Shown: positions 5,406-15,001 of the stretch, one piece after another
Layout: each line of letters opens with the position of its first letter
Position numbering within the stretch: the stretch's first letter is position 1
Assembly: GCA_958448635.1 (NCBI GenBank)
Contig: CAUDEQ010000013.1
Location: 1 to 40,460 of the forward strand
DNA from: an uncultured Bacillota bacterium
Lineage (GTDB): Bacteria > Bacillota > Clostridia > Peptostreptococcales > Anaerovoracaceae
Reading direction: 5' to 3'
Length of the DNA: 40,460 bases
The notes under the pieces: generated by a model
What the model was told of the DNA's origin: nothing
The model's input: only the letters and a program-made list of their open reading frames with translations
The model's database searches: none
Made by a program: the position numbers and the translations under genes

Positions 5406-7430
5406 ATGAAATACGTAAATGTTGTAATAGACAATAAAAGCGACAGCACCGACAGTCTTTTCACATACGGATGCCATGACGATACGATAAATGTGGGCAG
5501 CAAGGTGTATGTGCCCTTTGCAAAAGGCAACAGGCTGAGGGAAGGCTATGTTGTTTCAATGCAGGAGTCTGTCGACGAGGAGATGGAAAAAAAGCTCAAG
5601 CTGGTGGAAAAGGTCGACACAGAGGTATCGCTGACCGGAGAGATGATAAGGACAGCCATATGGATGAAGCTCAGATACCTGTGCAGGGCCATAGATGCGA
5701 TAAATCTTTTCACGCCGGCAGGGAGCAGGGCAAAGAAAAGGGAAAGAAAGGACTCCTTTGAGAATATAACAGGAGAACCGTCGTCGGTGGAGAAGCTGAC
5801 GGCAGAGCAGTCGGCCGCCCTGGACAGAATATGCGGCGCTATGGATGAAGGCGTCCACGACAGGTTTCTTATACACGGGATAACAGGCAGCGGCAAGACG
5901 GAAATATATATCAGAGCTGCCGACAAGTGCATAAGACAGGGGAGAACAGCTATAATAATGGTTCCGGAAATATCCCTGACAGGACAGATAATAGACAGGT
6001 TTGCAGGCCGGTTCGGAAACGGAGAATTGGCAGTGCTGCACAGCAGGCTCACTCCGGGAGAGAGATACGACCAGTGGAAGAACATAAGAGACGGACGAGT
6101 GAAGATCGTCATAGGAGCCAGATCTGCGGTCTTTGCACCTCTTGAGAATATAGGCCTGATAGTGGTGGACGAGGAGCATGAGGCCACATACAAGTCGGAC
6201 CAGACGCCGAAATACGACACCGTAGAGGTGGCGCTGAAACGCCTTCAGGATAAGGATAACGACGGCATACTGGTGATGGGAAGCGCCACTCCTTCAGTGG
6301 TGAGCTACAGTCGGGCACGGGAAGGAATATATAAGCTGATAAGGCTGACTAAGAGATACAACGAGGTAAGCCTGCCTTACGTTGAAACTGTCGACATGAG
6401 ACAGGAATTAAAGAACGGCAACAGAACAATAATAAGCAGTAAGCTGTATGAGAGCATGAGGGAACAGCTTCAGGCAAAGCGGCAGGTGATGCTGCTGCTC
6501 AACAGAAGAGGATATTCGACCTTTATCTCATGCAGAGAATGCGGATATGTGGCAAGATGTCCCCACTGCGGGCTTTCCCTCACATATCACAGGAATAAGG
6601 AGAAGGGCGTCTGTCACTACTGCGGATACGAAGAAGCTGCGCCCCACGTATGTCCTGAATGCGGCGGGAAATACATCAGATATTTCGGCAGCGGCACGGA
6701 AAAGGTGGAGGAAACAATTGAGGAGCTTTTTCCGGAATATACTGCGGACCGGCTTGATCTTGATACGGTGAAGAAGAAGGGCGAGCTTCAGCGCAAGCTG
6801 AAGTCGTTTCAGAAGGGCAGGACAGATATACTCATAGGCACGCAGCTGATTGCCAAGGGCCTTGACTTTAGAAACGTGGGGCTTGTGGGGATAATTTCGG
6901 CAGATGTGTCGCTGAACATTCCGGATTTCAGATCTCCCGAGAGGGCATTTCAGCTGATAACCCAGGCGGCAGGTCGGGCAGGAAGAGGCGAAGAACCGGG
7001 GAGAGTCATCATACAGACATACAGCCCCGAGCATTATGCGATACAATTCGCCGCAGATCAGGATTACGAAGGGTTTTTCTCGGAAGAGATAATACTCAGA
7101 AGATACATGGAATATCCGCCGTACAGCGATCTTATTCAGATAATGTTCATGGCAAAGACAGCCGAGGCTGCCGGAGAAGCGGCGCAGGACTGGCATGACA
7201 GGATCGCTTCACGAATCGGAAACGAGGATCGTAAAAATGTGTTCAGACCACAGGAGGCATATATGAGCAGGATAAACGAAAATTACAGGTTTTCACTGCT
7301 GATAAAGTGCCCGAGGGGAAAGCGCAGAGAATATACTGAAATACTGGCAAATTTAAAAGAAGAGGATAAACGTAAAAAAAAGAAGGATTATACGGCAGTT
7401 GTGGATATCAACCCGTACAGCTTCAGCTAG
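5406..7430 (+). CDS. priA: Primosomal protein N' (replication restart helicase PriA), short N-terminal half
   Basis: PriA recognises stalled forks and reloads the replicative helicase. The 674 residues hold a 3'-DNA-binding domain (about 1-100), Walker A GITGSGKTE (158-166), Walker B DEEH (254-257), a helicase core with GSATPS (291-296), and an insert with eight zinc-binding cysteines (375, 378, 384, 387, 402, 405, 415, 418). Walker A comes about 65 residues earlier than I recall for E. coli PriA: the winged-helix domain expected between residues 105 and 130 is reduced to a short charged linker. ATG 5406 lies 3 nt after the asnA stop with no clear ribosome binding site, suggesting translational coupling. 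def follows after 11 nt. Confidence 0.95.
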   Translation: MKYVNVVIDNKSDSTDSLFTYGCHDDTINVGSKVYVPFAKGNRLREGYVVSMQESVDEEMEKKLKLVEKVDTEVSLTGEMIRTAIWMKLRYLCRAIDAINLFTPAGSRAKKRERKDSFENITGEPSSVEKLTAEQSAALDRICGAMDEGVHDRFLIHGITGSGKTEIYIRAADKCIRQGRTAIIMVPEISLTGQIIDRFAGRFGNGELAVLHSRLTPGERYDQWKNIRDGRVKIVIGARSAVFAPLENIGLIVVDEEHEATYKSDQTPKYDTVEVALKRLQDKDNDGILVMGSATPSVVSYSRAREGIYKLIRLTKRYNEVSLPYVETVDMRQELKNGNRTIISSKLYESMREQLQAKRQVMLLLNRRGYSTFISCRECGYVARCPHCGLSLTYHRNKEKGVCHYCGYEEAAPHVCPECGGKYIRYFGSGTEKVEETIEELFPEYTADRLDLDTVKKKGELQRKLKSFQKGRTDILIGTQLIAKGLDFRNVGLVGIISADVSLNIPDFRSPERAFQLITQAAGRAGRGEEPGRVIIQTYSPEHYAIQFAADQDYEGFFSEEIILRRYMEYPPYSDLIQIMFMAKTAEAAGEAAQDWHDRIASRIGNEDRKNVFRPQEAYMSRINENYRFSLLIKCPRGKRREYTEILANLKEEDKRKKKKDYTAVVDINPYSFS

Positions 7431-7441
7431 GAGGATAAAGA

Positions 7442-7921
7442 ATGGCACTTAGAAACATAGTTGTAGAAGGAGACCCGATACTCAGAAAAAAATGCAGGGA
7501 GGTCGACGAGGTTAACGACAGGATACGCACGATCCTCGATGACATGGTGGAAACCATGCACGATGCCGTAGGCGTAGGTCTGGCTGCGCCGCAGGTAGGC
7601 ATAATGAGAAGGATGTTCGTTGCCGAGCCTGAGCCGGGAAGCGTGTACTATTTCGTAAATCCGGAAATTACCATGATGGAGGGTGCAGTTGAAGGTGAAG
7701 AGGGCTGCCTGTCAGTTCCGGGCTTTGCCGGTCTGGTAGAAAGACCTCAGAAGATAACCATAAAAGGCCTTGATAGAAACGGAGAGCCTCAGGAGTACAC
7801 CTTTGAGGATTTTCACGCCAGAGTCATGTGCCATGAGTTCGACCATCTGGACGGTATCCTTTACAAGGACAAGGCTATGGAAATGTACGATATATCCGAG
7901 AATGAAGATGAGGAGCATTAA
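7442..7921 (+). CDS. def: Peptide deformylase
   Basis: It removes the formyl group from the N-terminal methionine of new proteins, a metal-dependent reaction at the ribosome exit. The 159 residues hold the three family motifs: GVGLAAPQVG (44-53), EGCLSVPG (87-94) with the metal-binding Cys89, and HEFDHLDG (131-138) with His131, Glu132 and His135. AGGAGG lies 7 nt before ATG 7442. The stop codon shares one base with the start of fmt (TAATG), so the enzyme pair that adds and removes formyl groups is translationally coupled. Confidence 0.97.
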   Translation: MALRNIVVEGDPILRKKCREVDEVNDRIRTILDDMVETMHDAVGVGLAAPQVGIMRRMFVAEPEPGSVYYFVNPEITMMEGAVEGEEGCLSVPGFAGLVERPQKITIKGLDRNGEPQEYTFEDFHARVMCHEFDHLDGILYKDKAMEMYDISENEDEEH

Positions 7922-8865
7922 TGAAAATAGTGTATATGGGAACTCCCGATTTTGCAGTTCCGTCACTGGAGGCACTTTGCGGCGCAGGTCATGAAGTGAC
8001 ATACGTCGTTACCCAACCGGACGCTGTGAGAGACAGGGGTAAGAAAGTGAAGTTTTCTCCTGTAAAGGAAAAGGCGCTGGAGCTGGGCCTTGAGGTCCTT
8101 CAGCCTGAAAAAGTGCGGGGGAATTCGGAATTCATGGAAAAGATCAGGGCTGCAGAGCCTGATGTCATAGCGGTGGCGGCATACGGTCAGATACTGCCTA
8201 AGGAGCTTCTTGATATACCACGCCTTGGATGCATCAACGTGCATGGCTCACTGCTTCCGAGATTCAGAGGCGCCGCTCCCATACAGAGGGCGATAATAGC
8301 AGGAGACGAGGAGACGGGTATAACCATAATGTACATGGAAGAAGGTCTTGACACGGGGGACATGCTGGCCAAGGCATCGACTGCCATAGACAGAAAGACG
8401 GGTCAGCAGCTCCACGACGAGCTTGCTGTGATGGGCGCAGAACTGCTGGTGGATACATTGCCTAAGCTGGGCAGCCTCCGGGGCGAGAAGCAGGACGACT
8501 CCCTCCACACTTATGCTCCCATGATATCCAAGCAGGAGGGTCATGTGGATTTCAGCAGACCGCCGGAGGAAATAGAAAGACTTGTGAGGGCCTTTGACCC
8601 ATGGCCGGGAACATACTGCCATTACGGCGACAGGATGATGAAGATACATCAGGCTCACGTGGCAGATACGGATGAATACAGCGTCGAGACATTGAAGAAC
8701 AGCGAGCCGGGAACGGTGCTGTCAGCCTCTGAAGAGGGTCTTGACGTGGCGGCAGGCGGCGGCGTTCTGAGAATCACCATGATACAGATGCCCGGCAAGA
8801 GGCGCATTGAAATAAAAGAATATTTAAAGGGCAATTCCATTGAAATCGGTACAGTTTTAGGATAA
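7921..8865 (+). CDS. fmt: Methionyl-tRNA formyltransferase
   Basis: It formylates Met-tRNA(fMet) with 10-formyltetrahydrofolate to make the initiator tRNA. The 314 residues match the family. The N-terminal Rossmann domain opens with MKIVYMGTPDFAVPSLEAL and carries the catalytic NVHGSLLPRFRGAAP segment (Asn106, His108) and Asp144 in GLDTGDML. The C-terminal OB-type domain that grips the tRNA spans about 207-314. The gene overlaps def by one base. Confidence 0.97.
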   Translation: MKIVYMGTPDFAVPSLEALCGAGHEVTYVVTQPDAVRDRGKKVKFSPVKEKALELGLEVLQPEKVRGNSEFMEKIRAAEPDVIAVAAYGQILPKELLDIPRLGCINVHGSLLPRFRGAAPIQRAIIAGDEETGITIMYMEEGLDTGDMLAKASTAIDRKTGQQLHDELAVMGAELLVDTLPKLGSLRGEKQDDSLHTYAPMISKQEGHVDFSRPPEEIERLVRAFDPWPGTYCHYGDRMMKIHQAHVADTDEYSVETLKNSEPGTVLSASEEGLDVAAGGGVLRITMIQMPGKRRIEIKEYLKGNSIEIGTVLG

Positions 8866-8887
8866 AATTAAAGTCAGGGGTGATTAC

Positions 8888-9592
8888 ATGTACTTCGGAG
8901 TCTTTGATCCGACCATCATAGTGCTTATTCCCGCTATGATTTTTGCACTATATGCACAGGGAAAGGTAAAGAGCGCATACAGCAAGTACCTGAGAGTGCA
9001 GTGCAGAAGAAGGGTAACGGGATATCAGGCAGCCAGGATGATACTTGACAACAACGGGATGAGACATGTGCCTATAGAGATCACGGCAGGTACGCTGTCG
9101 GATCACTACGATCCAAGGCATGATGTCATGAGATTATCAAACGACGTATACAACGGAACATCTATAGCCTCCGTCAGCATTGCCGCCCATGAATCGGGTC
9201 ATGCGATCCAGGACGGGACATCATATGGGTTTCTGAAATTCAGGAATGCGATAGCTCCCGTGGTAAATCTGGTATCCATGGCTTCGTGGCCGCTTCTTCT
9301 GATAGGCCTGTTCATCATATGGCAGGGCAATATATCGACGGGGAACATGATATTCGATCTCGGGATCCTGTTCTTCTGCGGAGTAGTGTTGTTTCATACG
9401 ATCACGCTTCCGGTTGAAATCAATGCCAGCAGGCGGGCTGTAAGACAGCTGGTGGATCTCGGTATAATAGATGATACCGAAGTGAGAGGCGCTAAAAAAG
9501 TCCTCTCGGCAGCAGCGATGACTTATGTGGCGGCGCTGGCGACCGCCGTGGCTAATCTGATCAGAATATTATTGATTAGGGGGCGTGAATGA
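8888..9592 (+). CDS. Membrane zinc metallopeptidase, YugP family
   Basis: A 234-residue integral membrane protein with a zinc peptidase motif HESGH (101-105), matching the YugP / COG2738 family of putative neutral zinc peptidases. A hydrophobic segment at 8-24 comes first. The HExxH region follows a soluble stretch, and two or three more membrane segments lie at about 122-145, 155-175 and 205-228. The substrate is unknown to me. CAGGGGTGA precedes ATG 8888. The end overlaps rsmB by four bases (ATGA). In Clostridia this gene is often found beside fmt and rsmB. Confidence 0.85.
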   Translation: MYFGVFDPTIIVLIPAMIFALYAQGKVKSAYSKYLRVQCRRRVTGYQAARMILDNNGMRHVPIEITAGTLSDHYDPRHDVMRLSNDVYNGTSIASVSIAAHESGHAIQDGTSYGFLKFRNAIAPVVNLVSMASWPLLLIGLFIIWQGNISTGNMIFDLGILFFCGVVLFHTITLPVEINASRRAVRQLVDLGIIDDTEVRGAKKVLSAAAMTYVAALATAVANLIRILLIRGRE

Positions 9593-10887
9593 TGGATATC
9601 AACAGAAAAGCAGCATATCTGACACTTATGGACGTGGAGTCAAAGAAGGCATATTCGAATCTGGCGCTTAACCATCAGGTGGCGATAACAAGACCGAATT
9701 CACAGGCCTTCGTACGGGAAATCGTGTACGGCGTGCTTGAAAACAAGCTGACGCTGGACTATTACATCGACATTCTCGTGAAGGACGGCATAAAAAGTCT
9801 GAGAAATCAGGAACTGACGATTCTCAGGATGGGAATATACCAGCTGGGTTATATGGACTCGGTTCCGGAATATGCAGCGGTCAATGAAAGCGTGACCCTT
9901 GCGAAAAGATATTGCCGCACCAAGGCAGGTCTGGTCAACGGCGTGCTGCGGGAGTATCATAACAAGAGGCTGCAGCTGAGGCTGCCTGACAGGAACGAGG
10001 ACGAAACCAGGTATCTTTCGGTAAAATATTCCTATGCCCCGTGGATAATCGAAACATGGAGGGAATTTTACGACATTGATTTTCTTGAAGAGCTGTTGGC
10101 GGCAGGCAATGAGACTCCTCCGAACACGGTGAGGCTCAACTGGCTCAAGGTGATGAAACCGGATCTGATGAAGAAGCTGAGGGAAAAAGGCTTCGAAGTC
10201 GTGGAGGGCGAGATCAGCAGAAATGCCATACACGTTAAAGGCAGTCAGCTGTTGGATACCGAGCTTTACAAGATGGGTATGTTCACACCTCAGGACGAAA
10301 GCTCCATGTTGGTGGCGGAAAAGCTGGACCCTAAGCATGGAGAGACCGTTATGGATGTGTGCGCCGCTCCGGGAGGAAAGACTACGGCAATAGCTGAGAG
10401 GATGAACAATACAGGCAGGATAATTGCATCCGATATCTACAGGAGAAAGCTGGATCTCATAGACAGGGAAGCGAAACGCCTTGGAATAACCAATATAGAA
10501 ACACGCTCATGGGATGCCACAAGAGTGGATTCGTCGATGCTGCAGAGAGCCGACAGAGTGCTGGTGGACGTACCTTGCTCCGGACTGGGTGTAGTAAGGA
10601 GAAAGCCTGAAATAAAATACAAGGAGAAGACTTCGGAAATGGAGCTGCTTCCTAAAAAGCAGCTGGCGATACTTTCCGCTTCGTCCAGCTATGTCAAGCC
10701 GGGAGGAACGCTTGTCTACAGCACATGCACCATCAACCGTGAGGAAAACGAGAAGGTTACGGAAGCCTTTCTCAAGAAGAACCCGGGCTTCAAGCAGGTG
10801 GAGAGGATACAGCTTCTGCCTAACGTAGACGACACGGACGGATTTTATATATGTGTTATGAAGAGAGACGAAAGTCTTATACAATAG
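9589..10887 (+). CDS. rsmB: 16S rRNA (cytosine-967-C5) methyltransferase RsmB
   Basis: It methylates C967 of 16S rRNA using S-adenosylmethionine. The 432 residues hold an N-terminal NusB-like RNA-binding domain (about 1-130) and a C-terminal RsmB/NOP2 methyltransferase domain with VCAAPGGKT (257-265), the VLVDVPCSG motif with Cys330 and the YSTCTINREENE motif with catalytic Cys380. The start overlaps the preceding stop (ATGATGG; either ATG, 9589 or 9592, could be used). In Bacillus and many Clostridia rlmN follows; here stp comes next, 19 nt later. Confidence 0.95.
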   Translation: MMDINRKAAYLTLMDVESKKAYSNLALNHQVAITRPNSQAFVREIVYGVLENKLTLDYYIDILVKDGIKSLRNQELTILRMGIYQLGYMDSVPEYAAVNESVTLAKRYCRTKAGLVNGVLREYHNKRLQLRLPDRNEDETRYLSVKYSYAPWIIETWREFYDIDFLEELLAAGNETPPNTVRLNWLKVMKPDLMKKLREKGFEVVEGEISRNAIHVKGSQLLDTELYKMGMFTPQDESSMLVAEKLDPKHGETVMDVCAAPGGKTTAIAERMNNTGRIIASDIYRRKLDLIDREAKRLGITNIETRSWDATRVDSSMLQRADRVLVDVPCSGLGVVRRKPEIKYKEKTSEMELLPKKQLAILSASSSYVKPGGTLVYSTCTINREENEKVTEAFLKKNPGFKQVERIQLLPNVDDTDGFYICVMKRDESLIQ

Positions 10888-10906
10888 CGAAAGGTCATAT
10901 AATCTA

Positions 10907-11635
10907 ATGGTTCAGATAGGATTCAAATGCAATAAAGGTCTTGTTCGCGAGAACAATGAAGACGCATGCTTTGTGATCCCAAGTCATGATGTGTACATCG
11001 TTGCGGACGGTGTCGGAGGCAACAACTCAGGAGAGGTTGCCAGCCGGACGGCGGTCAGCGTTATCGCCGAGTTCGTCAACGATGAAGGAATAGAGAAATG
11101 CCGAAATCCAGAAGAGATCTTCGGATTTTTCTATGAGGCGATGGAGTTAGCCAACAACAGGATATACACACTGGGATTGGAGAACGAGGCAAACAGGGGA
11201 ATGGCGACGACAGCGGTAATCGCTTACGTCAGAGATGATACGGCATATATCTCCAATATAGGAGACAGCAGAGCTTATATCTTCAGAGAGGGAAGGCTGA
11301 CAAGGATCACCACAGATCATACTTATGTCAATGAGCTGATCAGCAAAGGCGTGATAACTGAAGAGGAAGCTGAGAATCACAAACAAAAAAATGTAATAAC
11401 CAAGGCTCTCGGCACCGAGACGCTGGCAGACCCGGATTTTTACAGGGCAAGTCTCAACAAGGACGACATTCTGCTGCTCTGCTCGGACGGACTTTACGGA
11501 GAAGTATCCGCAGAGGAAATCGAAAATGTGCTGATGGCAGGGGCAGGTATGAACGATACGTGCGCAATGCTGGTGGACGAAGCCATAAAGCATGGCGGAA
11601 GAGACAACATTACAGTTGTTTGTATAAAGATATGA
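10907..11635 (+). CDS. stp: PP2C-family Ser/Thr protein phosphatase
   Basis: It removes phosphate from Ser/Thr residues and is the partner of the PASTA kinase encoded 18 nt downstream (PrpC/PrkC in Bacillus). The 242 residues contain the metal-binding motifs RENNED (14-19), VADGVGG (32-38), the IGDSRAYIF strand, LLCSDGLYGE and GGRDNITVV. No membrane segment is seen, so it is cytosolic. GAAAGG (10889-10894) is the likely ribosome binding site, rather far from ATG 10907. Confidence 0.95.
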   Translation: MVQIGFKCNKGLVRENNEDACFVIPSHDVYIVADGVGGNNSGEVASRTAVSVIAEFVNDEGIEKCRNPEEIFGFFYEAMELANNRIYTLGLENEANRGMATTAVIAYVRDDTAYISNIGDSRAYIFREGRLTRITTDHTYVNELISKGVITEEEAENHKQKNVITKALGTETLADPDFYRASLNKDDILLLCSDGLYGEVSAEEIENVLMAGAGMNDTCAMLVDEAIKHGGRDNITVVCIKI

Positions 11636-11653
11636 TTGTATTAGGAGGAAAAA

Positions 11654-13390
11654 ATGGCCAATAAAGTACTCGCAGGCAGATATGAGCTTTTTGAAAGGAT
11701 AGGCGAAGGTGGCATGTCGGTTGTTTATAAAGCGAAGGATAAGCTTCTCAACCGTTTTGTAGCCATCAAAATTCTGAAGCCTCAGTTTATAAACGATCAC
11801 AAATTCATAGACAGTTTCAGAAGGGAATCCCAGGCAGCTGCCAGCATGTCACATCCGAATATCGTCAACATCTATGATGTAGGCAGAGAAGGAAACATTC
11901 ACTACATAGTAATGGAACTGATCGAGGGAAGAACCCTCAGCGATTATATAAAGGCACAGGGAGCGATGTCATATCCGAAGGTCATCGCACTGTCAAAGCA
12001 GATAGCTGCGGCACTGTCCTTTGCACATAAGAATCACATAATACACAGAGACGTGAAGCCTCACAACGTAATGATAACGCCCAACGGAACGGCTAAGATC
12101 ACGGACTTCGGTATAGCCAAGGCCGTGAACGCTGCCACAATAGTAGACAATACGGACGGCATCATAGGCTCCGTTCATTATTTCTCACCGGAGCAGGCGA
12201 GAGGCGGATACGTTGATGAGAAGTCGGATATCTATTCACTGGGTATAGTCATGTACGAAATGCTGACGGGAAGAGTTCCTTTTGACGGAGACAATCCTGT
12301 CAACATAGCGCTGATGCATATCAACGGTGAAATGGTTCCTCCGTCAAGGCTGGTGGCGGGAGTTCCTCCTGCACTGGAGCATATAATCATGAAGTGTACT
12401 GACAAATATCCTGTCAACAGATACGCTTCGGCGGACGAGCTGATAGAAGCTCTCAACAATCTGGAATTCGTGGGAAGCGTAGTGGGAAATTCAGTGCTGA
12501 TGGGCGGCACCAACAACGGCAGGACAGATTCCAGAACAAGAGGCCCTATAGCAGAGACCGACTACGATGACGGAGAAGACTACGAAGACGAATATGTGGA
12601 GGACAGAGGCAAGAACAATAAAAAGCCGATGAACAAGAAGAAAAAGATTGCGATAATCTGCGGTGCAGCAGCCGTTGTTGCAATAGCGCTGTTCGTAACT
12701 CTTGGATTCGCATTCGGACTGTTCGGCGGCAAGGAGATAGAAGCACCTTCATTCAAGAACATGACTCTTCAGGAGGCTCAGGATGCTGCGGAGGAATACG
12801 ACGTAAGGATCAAAAAAGGCGAGGAGGTCGTGAGCGAAGAGGTTGAAAAGGGCAGAATAGTTTCACAGGACCCTGAAGCAGGAACGAAGATAAAGACGGG
12901 AAGCACCATAACCGTAAATATAAGCATAGGTCTGGGAGACGGCTCAGTACCTGATCTATCAGGAAAGCTGGAGAACGAGCTGGAGGCATATCTGGAGGCT
13001 GTGGGCTTCAAGTTGGGCAATGTCACCACAAGACCTGGAGAGGAGCCGGAGGGCACGGTAATAGATCAGGATCCGGCACCGGGCACAGAGGCTGAAAAGG
13101 GAACGGCCATCAACGTTGTGGTCAGCGACGGTTCAAAGGCCAAGGCCATAATGCCGTTTGTAACGGGAATGACCCTCAGCGAGGCATCATCGGCCATCGC
13201 AAATGCCGGCCTCACCGTTGGAAACGTAACATATGATTACAGTGACACATACGCCAGCGGAGAGGTTATGTGGCAGCAGTACGAAGGTAATGCACAGAAG
13301 GAAAGAGGAACCTCGGTCAAGCTTATCGTCAGCAAGGGAAAGAAGCCTGAGGCAACGAAGCCTTCTGAGCCTGCCGGGGAAGAGCAGTAG
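11654..13390 (+). CDS. prkC: PASTA-domain Ser/Thr protein kinase
   Basis: A membrane kinase that senses muropeptides and lipid II outside the cell and phosphorylates cytosolic proteins in cell wall, growth and spore germination control. The kinase domain (1-270) has GEGGMSVV (17-24), Lys39, HRD (131-133), DFG (151-153) and an APE-like SPEQ. An acidic linker (300-320), a basic KKKK stop-transfer segment and one transmembrane helix (332-356) follow. Three external PASTA repeats come next, at about 364-428, 430-492 and 494-558, and a Pro/Glu/Thr tail ends the 578-residue protein. AGGAGG lies 7 nt before ATG 11654. It forms a unit with stp and rsgA. Confidence 0.97.
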   Translation: MANKVLAGRYELFERIGEGGMSVVYKAKDKLLNRFVAIKILKPQFINDHKFIDSFRRESQAAASMSHPNIVNIYDVGREGNIHYIVMELIEGRTLSDYIKAQGAMSYPKVIALSKQIAAALSFAHKNHIIHRDVKPHNVMITPNGTAKITDFGIAKAVNAATIVDNTDGIIGSVHYFSPEQARGGYVDEKSDIYSLGIVMYEMLTGRVPFDGDNPVNIALMHINGEMVPPSRLVAGVPPALEHIIMKCTDKYPVNRYASADELIEALNNLEFVGSVVGNSVLMGGTNNGRTDSRTRGPIAETDYDDGEDYEDEYVEDRGKNNKKPMNKKKKIAIICGAAAVVAIALFVTLGFAFGLFGGKEIEAPSFKNMTLQEAQDAAEEYDVRIKKGEEVVSEEVEKGRIVSQDPEAGTKIKTGSTITVNISIGLGDGSVPDLSGKLENELEAYLEAVGFKLGNVTTRPGEEPEGTVIDQDPAPGTEAEKGTAINVVVSDGSKAKAIMPFVTGMTLSEASSAIANAGLTVGNVTYDYSDTYASGEVMWQQYEGNAQKERGTSVKLIVSKGKKPEATKPSEPAGEEQ

Positions 13391-13393
13391 TAT

Positions 13394-14314
13394 ATGAAGA
13401 TGACAGATCCTTTAAAAGGTTTGATCGTTAAAGGAATCGCCGGATTTTATTATGTAAAATCCGGCGATGAAGTATTTAGATGCAAAGCGCGCGGTGTCTT
13501 CAAGCAGAGGGATATAAAGCCTGCGGTGGGAGACGATGTGGTGATGGAAATCATACCTGACAATGATGACAGCCTGATAACGGAGATCCTGCCGCGAAAG
13601 AATTGTTTCATAAGGCCGTTCATAGCCAACGTGGACTGCTTTGCCATCGTTATGGCGGCAGCAAGGCCTGATCCCATACAGCAGGTACTGGATAAGTTTC
13701 TGGTGATGGCAGAAAAAAACAATACAGATATCGTCATATGCATCAATAAATGCGATCTTGCGGGAAATAATAAAAAAGCCAAAGGCAGAAGGGCTGCCGA
13801 AAACATAGAAACGCTTAAACGAATATACGAGCCCATCTACCCTGTCGTATGCATCGACAGCATCGGCGGAACGGGCTTTGATGCGCTTAAGGAGCTGATA
13901 AAGGGGAGGCGTACAGCGCTGGCAGGCCCTTCCGGAGTAGGAAAATCCACCATTCTCAACAGGCTTCTGCCTGAAGCCGAGGCGGAGACAGGCAGCATCA
14001 GCGAAAAATCACAGCGTGGCAGACATACCACGAGACATTCGGAGCTTTTCGCCATTGACGAAGAAGGTAGCATGCTGTTCGATACCCCGGGCTTTACATC
14101 ATTTGACATACTTGAGGCGGAGGAGGATGAGCTTCAGCATCTGTATCCCGATATTGCAGCCCATCTGGGCGGATGCAGATACAGCAACTGCAGGCACATA
14201 GCGGAGCCCGACTGTCAGGTAATAAAAGCCGTTGAAGACGGAAGGATAGATATCAGCAGATATGAATCATATAAGGCGTTATTGAATGAAATAAAGGAAA
14301 CAAAGCAGTATTAG
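13394..14314 (+). CDS. rsgA: Ribosome small-subunit GTPase RsgA
   Basis: A circularly permuted GTPase that checks maturation of the 30S subunit. The 306 residues contain an N-terminal OB fold (1-72), then G4 NKCD (118-121), G1 GPSGVGKS (178-185) and G3 DTPG (230-233), in the permuted order that marks the family. A zinc knuckle follows, with Cys261, Cys266, His268 and Cys274. The start is close to the prkC stop (gap 3 nt) without a strong binding site; ATG 13400 is an alternative. prkC and rsgA (cpgA) are also neighbours in Bacillus, where the kinase phosphorylates this GTPase. Confidence 0.96.
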   Translation: MKMTDPLKGLIVKGIAGFYYVKSGDEVFRCKARGVFKQRDIKPAVGDDVVMEIIPDNDDSLITEILPRKNCFIRPFIANVDCFAIVMAAARPDPIQQVLDKFLVMAEKNNTDIVICINKCDLAGNNKKAKGRRAAENIETLKRIYEPIYPVVCIDSIGGTGFDALKELIKGRRTALAGPSGVGKSTILNRLLPEAEAETGSISEKSQRGRHTTRHSELFAIDEEGSMLFDTPGFTSFDILEAEEDELQHLYPDIAAHLGGCRYSNCRHIAEPDCQVIKAVEDGRIDISRYESYKALLNEIKETKQY

Positions 14315-14326
14315 GAGGATATGATA

Positions 14327-14983
14327 ATGATACAACTGGCTCCATCCATATTGTCAGCTGATTTTTCAAGGCTGGCCGAAGGCGTTGGAATGATAGAAAG
14401 AGGCGGCGCCCATCTTATTCATGTGGATGTGATGGACGGGCATTTTGTTCCCAACATAAGCTTCGGCTCCACTGTGATGAAGAGCCTCAACGGCAAGACT
14501 AAGATGCCATACGACGTGCATCTTATGATAGAAGACCCAGACAAGTACCTGGAGGACTTCGTTACGGATCAGACTGAGTACATCACCGTCCATCAGGAGG
14601 CATGCATACACCTCAACAGGACGGTGCAGCACATAAGATCACTGGGGGTTAAGGCCGGAGTTGCATTGAATCCGGCAACGCCGCTGTGTGTTCTCGACTA
14701 CATTCTGGAGGATGTGGACATGGTTCTGATCATGTCAGTGAACCCGGGCTTCGGAGGACAGAAATTCATAGGCTCGGCTCTCCACAAGATCAGAGACCTG
14801 AGCAAAATCAGAAAAGACAGGAACCTTGATTTCAAAATAGAGATCGACGGAGGAATAACCATAGATAACGTAAAAGAAGTTACAGATGCAGGTGTGGATA
14901 TCGTAGTTGCGGGATCATCGGTATTCGGAGCGGAGGATCCCGAAAAACGTGTCAGGAGCTTTCTTGACATATATCGCAGCTGA
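14327..14983 (+). CDS. rpe: Ribulose-phosphate 3-epimerase
   Basis: It interconverts ribulose 5-phosphate and xylulose 5-phosphate in the pentose phosphate pathway. The 218-residue TIM barrel has the family signatures LAPSILSADF near the start, the HVDVMDGHFVPN segment with metal and catalytic residues, DVHLMI, MSVNPGFGGQ, and EIDGGI with VAGSSVF at the phosphate site. ATG 14327 stands 8 nt after AGGAGG (14313-14318); the ATG at 14321 is only 2 nt from it and was rejected. rpe follows rsgA as in Bacillus. Confidence 0.97.
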   Translation: MIQLAPSILSADFSRLAEGVGMIERGGAHLIHVDVMDGHFVPNISFGSTVMKSLNGKTKMPYDVHLMIEDPDKYLEDFVTDQTEYITVHQEACIHLNRTVQHIRSLGVKAGVALNPATPLCVLDYILEDVDMVLIMSVNPGFGGQKFIGSALHKIRDLSKIRKDRNLDFKIEIDGGITIDNVKEVTDAGVDIVVAGSSVFGAEDPEKRVRSFLDIYRS

Positions 14984-15001
14984 CCGTAGAAGGAGGGTAT
15001 T

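Noticed and set aside
4401..5477. A 358-codon frame antisense to asnA
   Set aside because: The asnA protein on the other strand is matched to a known family along its whole length; the antisense peptide is a shadow caused by codon bias.
10898..10903. TATAAT just before the stp start codon
   Set aside because: It is only 3 nt from the ATG, too close for a start even of a leaderless message, and a GAAAGG ribosome site already explains translation within the operon.
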